From contig NC_018232.1 of assembly GCF_000227135.1 (NCBI RefSeq), positions 249,324 to 313,323 on the forward strand: a DNA stretch of 64,000 nt, written 5' to 3'. Under the pieces are notes generated by a model. That model worked only from the letters and a program-made list of their open reading frames with translations. It was not told the origin of the DNA and searched no databases. The DNA comes from Leishmania donovani (taxonomy: Eukaryota; Euglenozoa; Kinetoplastea; Trypanosomatida; Trypanosomatidae). Shown piece after piece: positions 60,001-64,000 of the stretch (position 1 is its first letter; each line of letters opens with the position of its first letter). A program made the position numbers and the translations under genes.

Positions 60001-60942
60001 CGCTCCGCCTCATCATCGTTGTCGCTGGCGCCATCGTCCCGAAACAGCAGCACCAACGGCAGCTGCGTCAGCAGCGGCTCCGTGCGTGCGCTGCGCAAGA
60101 GGGCTGCGAGAGCGCGGGACCTGTCGGCCAGCTCGTCAGTCGACTCCGAGGCAAGCGGCCGCCTTCATCCACATTGGACAGCACCGCCGCTGCCCCAGCA
60201 GCAGCAGTATGGAGCAGCTGGTGCGACGGCAACGGCGTCGTCAATGTACCGACTGCCCCTCGTGAAGACGTCGAACAGCTGCGGTGGAGCTGTGGCCGCT
60301 AACGGAAGCGCGAGCAGCGCCGTGACCGGTGGAACGCGCGGCATGAAGCTGCCATCCTTTAAGCCGAACATGGGCGTGGGCATTAGCAACAGCCCTGACA
60401 CGAGCAGCGGCCGCCCTGTGAACATCAACTACGTTCTTCAGCCGCTGCGAAGCCCGGCGGCGAACGGCTCGGCAACGATGGCAGCAGCGTCACCAGAGAT
60501 CCACAGCGTAGCCAAGAGCCACAGCACATCCTCTGGCAGTGGCGTTGCCGCAGACACGTCGGGTGCGATGCCGACGGTCCATGGGCACGAAAAGGCGTCC
60601 TGGCAGCCCTCCATGCTGCCCAAAGTGCCTTGCGCCCTCTTCAATGGCAGTGGCAGCGGTGCGCACCTGCCACGAATGCCGCCAGCAAGTTCGCCTCGAC
60701 ACGCCAGCAGCAAGAGAGACGGTGACACCGACTCCTTGACGGTGTCGTTCCCGGACGCCAACGGCCGTGGCGACGGTGGTAGTGGCGCTGCTGCGTCGTC
60801 CTCCGCGGCGTCGCTGTTGGCAGGGCCATCCCGTGACTCGAGCGCGAAGCGACGTCGCCCCACGACGCAGAGTTTCACGCCGTGGTCTGTGGACATGAGT
60901 CGCTTCAAGGCGCTGCAAGAGGCGCAGGAGCCGCCGAGTTAG
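56668..60942 (+). CDS. Large low-complexity protein with candidate N-myristoylation signal
   Basis: I do not recognise this 1424-residue protein. It begins MGNDLSTMSGGG. Gly at position 2 and Ser at position 6 fit the substrate pattern of N-myristoyltransferase, so the protein may be anchored to membranes by a lipid. The rest is Ser/Gly/Ala/His-rich with poly-Gln near residues 115-125 and many basic-Ser motifs. Segments that look more ordered are LDLHDESPNDFFASTQRSGQ followed by YRMLYRMDSESGS (about nt 58360-58450), the RTHFTSFSFSSDSFLYGKVR region near 59635, and a C-terminal tail, TQSFTPWSVDMSRFKALQEA. There is no transmembrane helix or catalytic motif. The start is well supported because no earlier in-frame ATG exists after the GT tract. 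Confidence 0.8.
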
Positions 60943-62289
60943 CGAGCGGCCTACACGCTGCTGCAAGCGGGGGTGGGGGTGAGGCTCACACGTAGGCGCC
61001 CTTTGCAGCCGTCACCGCGTTGCGGGTGTTTGATTGGCTGCGTGATGAGAGGAAAAGCCCCCGGGAAGCGGTGCTCGGACATACACAAGCAACCACGCAT
61101 ATATATATATATGTGTGTGTATGTATGTTTATGTGCATGTGTATACATATATGTGTATATGTGTTTGTGTCGTTCATTTCCTTGTTGTCGTAGTCATTGT
61201 CGCTGTAGCTCGTCTTCTTTTGGCCATGCACTGTCATCTGGATTCCATGGTCGGTGTGCGTGTTGCCGCTACAACGGATGTGGGTGCCTGTGTATCTCTG
61301 TATACTGCAATCCGCCACCGCCACCACCCTTTACATGTACGTCGATGATGGACTGTGCCTGCGTGAATGCGTCTAAATCAAGAACGACGATGTAGAGGAG
61401 CATGCCGATTCCATCAACGGACCTCGCTCCCTCTCTCTCTTGTACGGGCCCCACCCACAGATGCACACACACACACACACACACACGTGCGGGTGCACTC
61501 GTGTTCGCAGGCATCATTCATACACTTTTCGTGTGTGTGTGTGTGTGCGCGCGCGCTTCAACCGTTTCTCATGGAGCACAGAACCAAAATGAAGATTTGA
61601 GCGACACCAAAGGACGACAGCGACGCCGATGTGTGTGGGGAGGGTGCAGGTCAGCCGGAGGATGCGGTGTGTTGCGGCTCTTGTTGGGTTCCTTGTGGTA
61701 TGGGGGTGCGAGAGAGAGAGAGAGGGGGGGATGTGGCAACGTGCCGCCGTTCATCATCGCTGCTGGTGCTGCTGTTCCGCACGACGCGGCATGACATGTG
61801 GGCACATGTGGCCTGTTACTCTGTGAAATGAAGTGTGCGTGAGCACCTACAAGAGAGGAGAGGTGCATCATCATCATCATCATCTGCTGCTGTCTACCAA
61901 GCAACCGCGCATGAACAGTCACTGACACAGACGTGCGCCTCGACGTCTGCATGCAGCGTCCACATCATTCCTTGTTTCCTCACTCCTTACTCCTCCTCCT
62001 CCCAACACGCCTTTTCATGTCATCGTTTCTCGCTCTACGGGCGACTCTCCTCGCCATCACCGCCATCTTCTCTGCAAGGAGCAAGCTTGAACTCAAGTGT
62101 GAGAAAGAGCAACTCTGTGTCGGTGTGCGTAGAAGCTGTCCCACCTTCCCAGCAGAGCCCCCCACCCACCCTTGGCTGTCCTACGACTGGATCCACGAAC
62201 ATCAGCCACAGCGAGCCGTGTACCCCCTTCCCCCTCCTCCCTCTCTGCGATTCAGCAGTTTGTATAAGCACGCATACAGCGCGTGTCTC
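60943..62289 (+). other. Intergenic region
   Basis: No gene seen. It contains TA/TG tracts (61098-61150), (CA)n at 61464-61487, (GT)n near 61530-61547, a (CAT)n run at 61866-61883 and a good pyrimidine tract before the final gene. Confidence 0.6.
62254..62255 (+). promoter_or_regulatory. Predicted trans-splice acceptor AG for the ZC2HC protein gene
   Basis: The C/T tract 62222-62247 is followed by CGATTCAG. The first ATG downstream is 62290, a leader of about 34 nt. Confidence 0.65.
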
Positions 62290-64000
62290 ATGCCTGCCGG
62301 TGCGAACTCGCGAACGCCGGCGAAGGACTTCGTCCAGGACTACGCGGCGAAGCGGCAGGCGCAGATGGAGCGGGCACGGCAGCTGCGTGAGGACCGCCTT
62401 CAGCAGCAGCAGCAGCAGCGTCAGTCGTCCCCCCAAAAAAGCGGCGGTGGAAATGCCTACAACTCCTCCCCGAAATACACGGCGGTGCCCTCCGCCAGTG
62501 GCGGCGGCACAGCAACAGCGGCGCCGACTTCGCGTCAGCCCCCACCGCCGTCGCTCAACATGCCGCGCTCCCGCCACGTCACCCCGGGTCACGGTAGCGC
62601 CGACAGCGGCTCCTCTCCTGGGAAATGCGGGGATGGATGTGTTCTCTACATCAAAGAGCAGGACTTCAAGCAGGCCACGCAAGCCGGCATTATCACTCCC
62701 GACCAGGCGCGCCAGTTGTGGGCGATGCTGTCGAATCAGATCATCCGCGTGTGCTCGCCGTCGGCGCACGCAAACGCCGTGTCTGTGAGCAGCCTGCTGG
62801 CACTGTCGAATAACTCCTACAACTCCTCTGGGCGGGCGGCCGGCGGCCCTCAGTCGACTGGCGGCAGTGAGTTCGGCGCCAGCATTTCATTGGAGTCGCT
62901 GCGGACCAGCATCGCGTACTTCAAGCGGGAGCAGCAACGGCTGCAGCAGCAGGGCGGTGGTGGCGCGGCCGGCGCAGCCCCCGGCTCTAACGCCCAGGGC
63001 CGCCACCCGCTGTCCTCTTCGTCGCCAGCACTCAGTAACACAGCGGGGCAGCCCTTGTCGCAGTCGCGTGGCCTGCCCCAACGTCAGTTGCTGTACGACG
63101 GCAACGCCAACAGTGACTATTACCGGAACGACGGCGCCGCCAACGACGACGAGCAGCGAGCACTTGGCGCACCAATGCCGCTGCGCGGTAGCGGTGGCGG
63201 TGGCGGTCGTGGTGGTCGTCCAGCTTGGAACTCAGATGTGGAGGTGCGTCACGAGGACGACTACGACGACGATCGTAACCGTCACGCGCCATCGTCGATG
63301 CCGACAATGAGCAGCGGCGCGGCGGCGCTCAAGAAGCCGCGGACGGGGAGGACTAGCACGGTGAGGCCGGCTGTCAAGGGTCCCGCCGCATCGTCATCGC
63401 CGGCTGCTGGTGCTAGTGGTGTTTTTGGCACCTCTGCCCAAGGGGGCGTGGGACAGGGAGGCGGCGGCTATGGAAACGACGACGAAGAGGCAAGCAACAA
63501 CATGTACATGCCGCCGCAGCCCTCCTCCGCCGTGCCTCGAGGCGCCAAGGCCAGTGGCTCAGGTGCTGCTAGTCGGCGCCCCCCTGCAAGCCGTCTGACG
63601 GCACCACCGCCCTCGTCTGGCGCACCCGTGAACCTGGATGAAGTGCCCGTCGGCGGCGGCGGCGGTGGTGGCGGCATGAACGACTGGGCCAACGCCTATC
63701 CACCCGGTATGGTGCCACCGACGAGCACCGGTGGCAACGACGCAATCGCTGCCGAGGCGGCGGCGGTAGCGCAGGAGCCGATGCAAGAGTGCCGCACCTG
63801 TGGCCGCAGATTTCGTATATCGGTGGTCATGCGGCACGAGGCGCTGTGTCGCAATCAGGCGAACAAGCCGCGGAAGGTCTTCAACATGCGCGAGCAGCGA
63901 CTGGAGGGTGTCGAGGGGATCAAGGAGGTGCAGCGGACAGCGGCACGGAGCGGTGGTGGTGGTGGCGGTGGCGGTGTCGGTGGCGGTGGCGGACGCGGCG
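62290..64000 (+). CDS. ZC2HC-type zinc-finger protein, 3' end cut by the window
   Basis: The frame runs from ATG 62290 to the window end without a stop: 570 codons plus one base. A ZC2HC finger lies at residues 501-520, C-RT-C-(11 residues)-H-EAL-C, with ligands Cys501, Cys504, His516 and Cys520. It is followed by KPRKVFNMREQRLEG, which matches the sequence that follows the finger in ZC2HC1 proteins. Family members often carry a second finger downstream, which here would fall outside the window. The N-terminal segment, DFVQDYAAKRQAQMERARQL, is a charged helix with a Gln run. A second folded-looking piece near residues 118-160 (CVLYIKEQDFKQATQAGIIT, PDQARQLWAMLSNQI) is unassigned. The rest is Gly/Ser/Pro-rich, including Gly runs at the visible end. 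Some ZC2HC proteins in other eukaryotes are ciliary or microtubule-linked, but function here is unknown. Confidence 0.88.
   Translation, partial: MPAGANSRTPAKDFVQDYAAKRQAQMERARQLREDRLQQQQQQRQSSPQKSGGGNAYNSSPKYTAVPSASGGGTATAAPTSRQPPPPSLNMPRSRHVTPGHGSADSGSSPGKCGDGCVLYIKEQDFKQATQAGIITPDQARQLWAMLSNQIIRVCSPSAHANAVSVSSLLALSNNSYNSSGRAAGGPQSTGGSEFGASISLESLRTSIAYFKREQQRLQQQGGGGAAGAAPGSNAQGRHPLSSSSPALSNTAGQPLSQSRGLPQRQLLYDGNANSDYYRNDGAANDDEQRALGAPMPLRGSGGGGGRGGRPAWNSDVEVRHEDDYDDDRNRHAPSSMPTMSSGAAALKKPRTGRTSTVRPAVKGPAASSSPAAGASGVFGTSAQGGVGQGGGGYGNDDEEASNNMYMPPQPSSAVPRGAKASGSGAASRRPPASRLTAPPPSSGAPVNLDEVPVGGGGGGGGMNDWANAYPPGMVPPTSTGGNDAIAAEAAAVAQEPMQECRTCGRRFRISVVMRHEALCRNQANKPRKVFNMREQRLEGVEGIKEVQRTAARSGGGGGGGGVGGGGGRG

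Noticed and set aside
61835..62788. 317-codon + strand ORF overlapping the start of the ZC2HC gene in another frame
   Set aside because: It starts with GTG, crosses the clear splice acceptor at 62254-62255, and its second half is a Ser/Arg-rich shadow of the real frame.

Overview
The window looks like nuclear DNA from a trypanosomatid of the Leishmania group. Sixteen protein genes lie head to tail on the + strand, none has an evident intron, and there is no strand switch. The intergenic regions are rich in pyrimidine tracts followed by AG (trans-splice acceptors) and in GT/CA, TA and C-run microsatellites. Coding DNA is strongly GC-biased, so stop codons are rare and long shadow ORFs are common. 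Several predicted proteins are very long and full of Ser/Ala/Gln/Gly low-complexity sequence around a small conserved core, as is usual in Leishmania. From memory only, MTAP and its neighbours sit on Leishmania chromosome 5; I could not check this. No bacterial-type operons, CRISPR arrays, IS elements, tRNAs or rRNAs were seen. One assembly gap of 99 N lies at 11554-11652.

Layout: 1-3656, 3' part of a large unknown protein. 6936-11123, PHO80-type cyclin in a 1395-residue protein. 13406-17512, dual-specificity phosphatase whose catalytic fold is interrupted by two large insertions. 19200-21425, unknown protein with a C-terminal coiled coil. 23321-24415, VTA1 (ESCRT/Vps4 cofactor). 25620-28091, TYW1 (wybutosine radical-SAM enzyme). 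29161-33690, kinesin with an expanded motor domain. 35496-39638, large unknown low-complexity protein. 40922-41365, small single-membrane-span protein, probably mitochondrial. 43536-44702, p32/MAM33/p22-family mitochondrial protein. 45304-46632, MYND zinc-finger protein. 47435-47926, SFT2/GOT1-type Golgi membrane protein. 48888-51713, HEAT/ARM protein resembling SYO1/HEATR3. 52784-53704, methylthioadenosine phosphorylase. 56668-60942, large unknown protein with a candidate N-myristoylation signal. 62290 to the window end, ZC2HC zinc-finger protein cut by the window edge.

The genes do not form one pathway. As in other trypanosomatids, a polycistronic unit mixes functions: cell-cycle control and signalling (cyclin, phosphatase), membrane traffic (VTA1, SFT2), motors (kinesin), tRNA modification and ribosome assembly (TYW1, SYO1-like), mitochondrial proteins (p22-like, the 147-residue protein) and purine/methionine salvage (MTAP). 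Regulation is expected mainly after transcription, through trans-splicing, UTRs and RNA structure. Start codons were chosen as the first in-frame ATG after a plausible splice acceptor. Many reading frames stay open upstream of that ATG without containing another ATG.

The most unusual items are: the phosphatase fold split by insertions, with a Cys in place of the His before the catalytic Cys; the kinesin, whose frame stays open with protein-like sequence for about 180 codons beyond its stop, broken by one further stop; an upstream mini-ORF before SFT2; a possible second start for MTAP; a perfect 16-bp-arm palindrome; and a perfect 23-nt CCC(TCCC)5 / GGG(AGGG)5 inverted repeat. I found no clear evidence of a wholly new multi-gene system.
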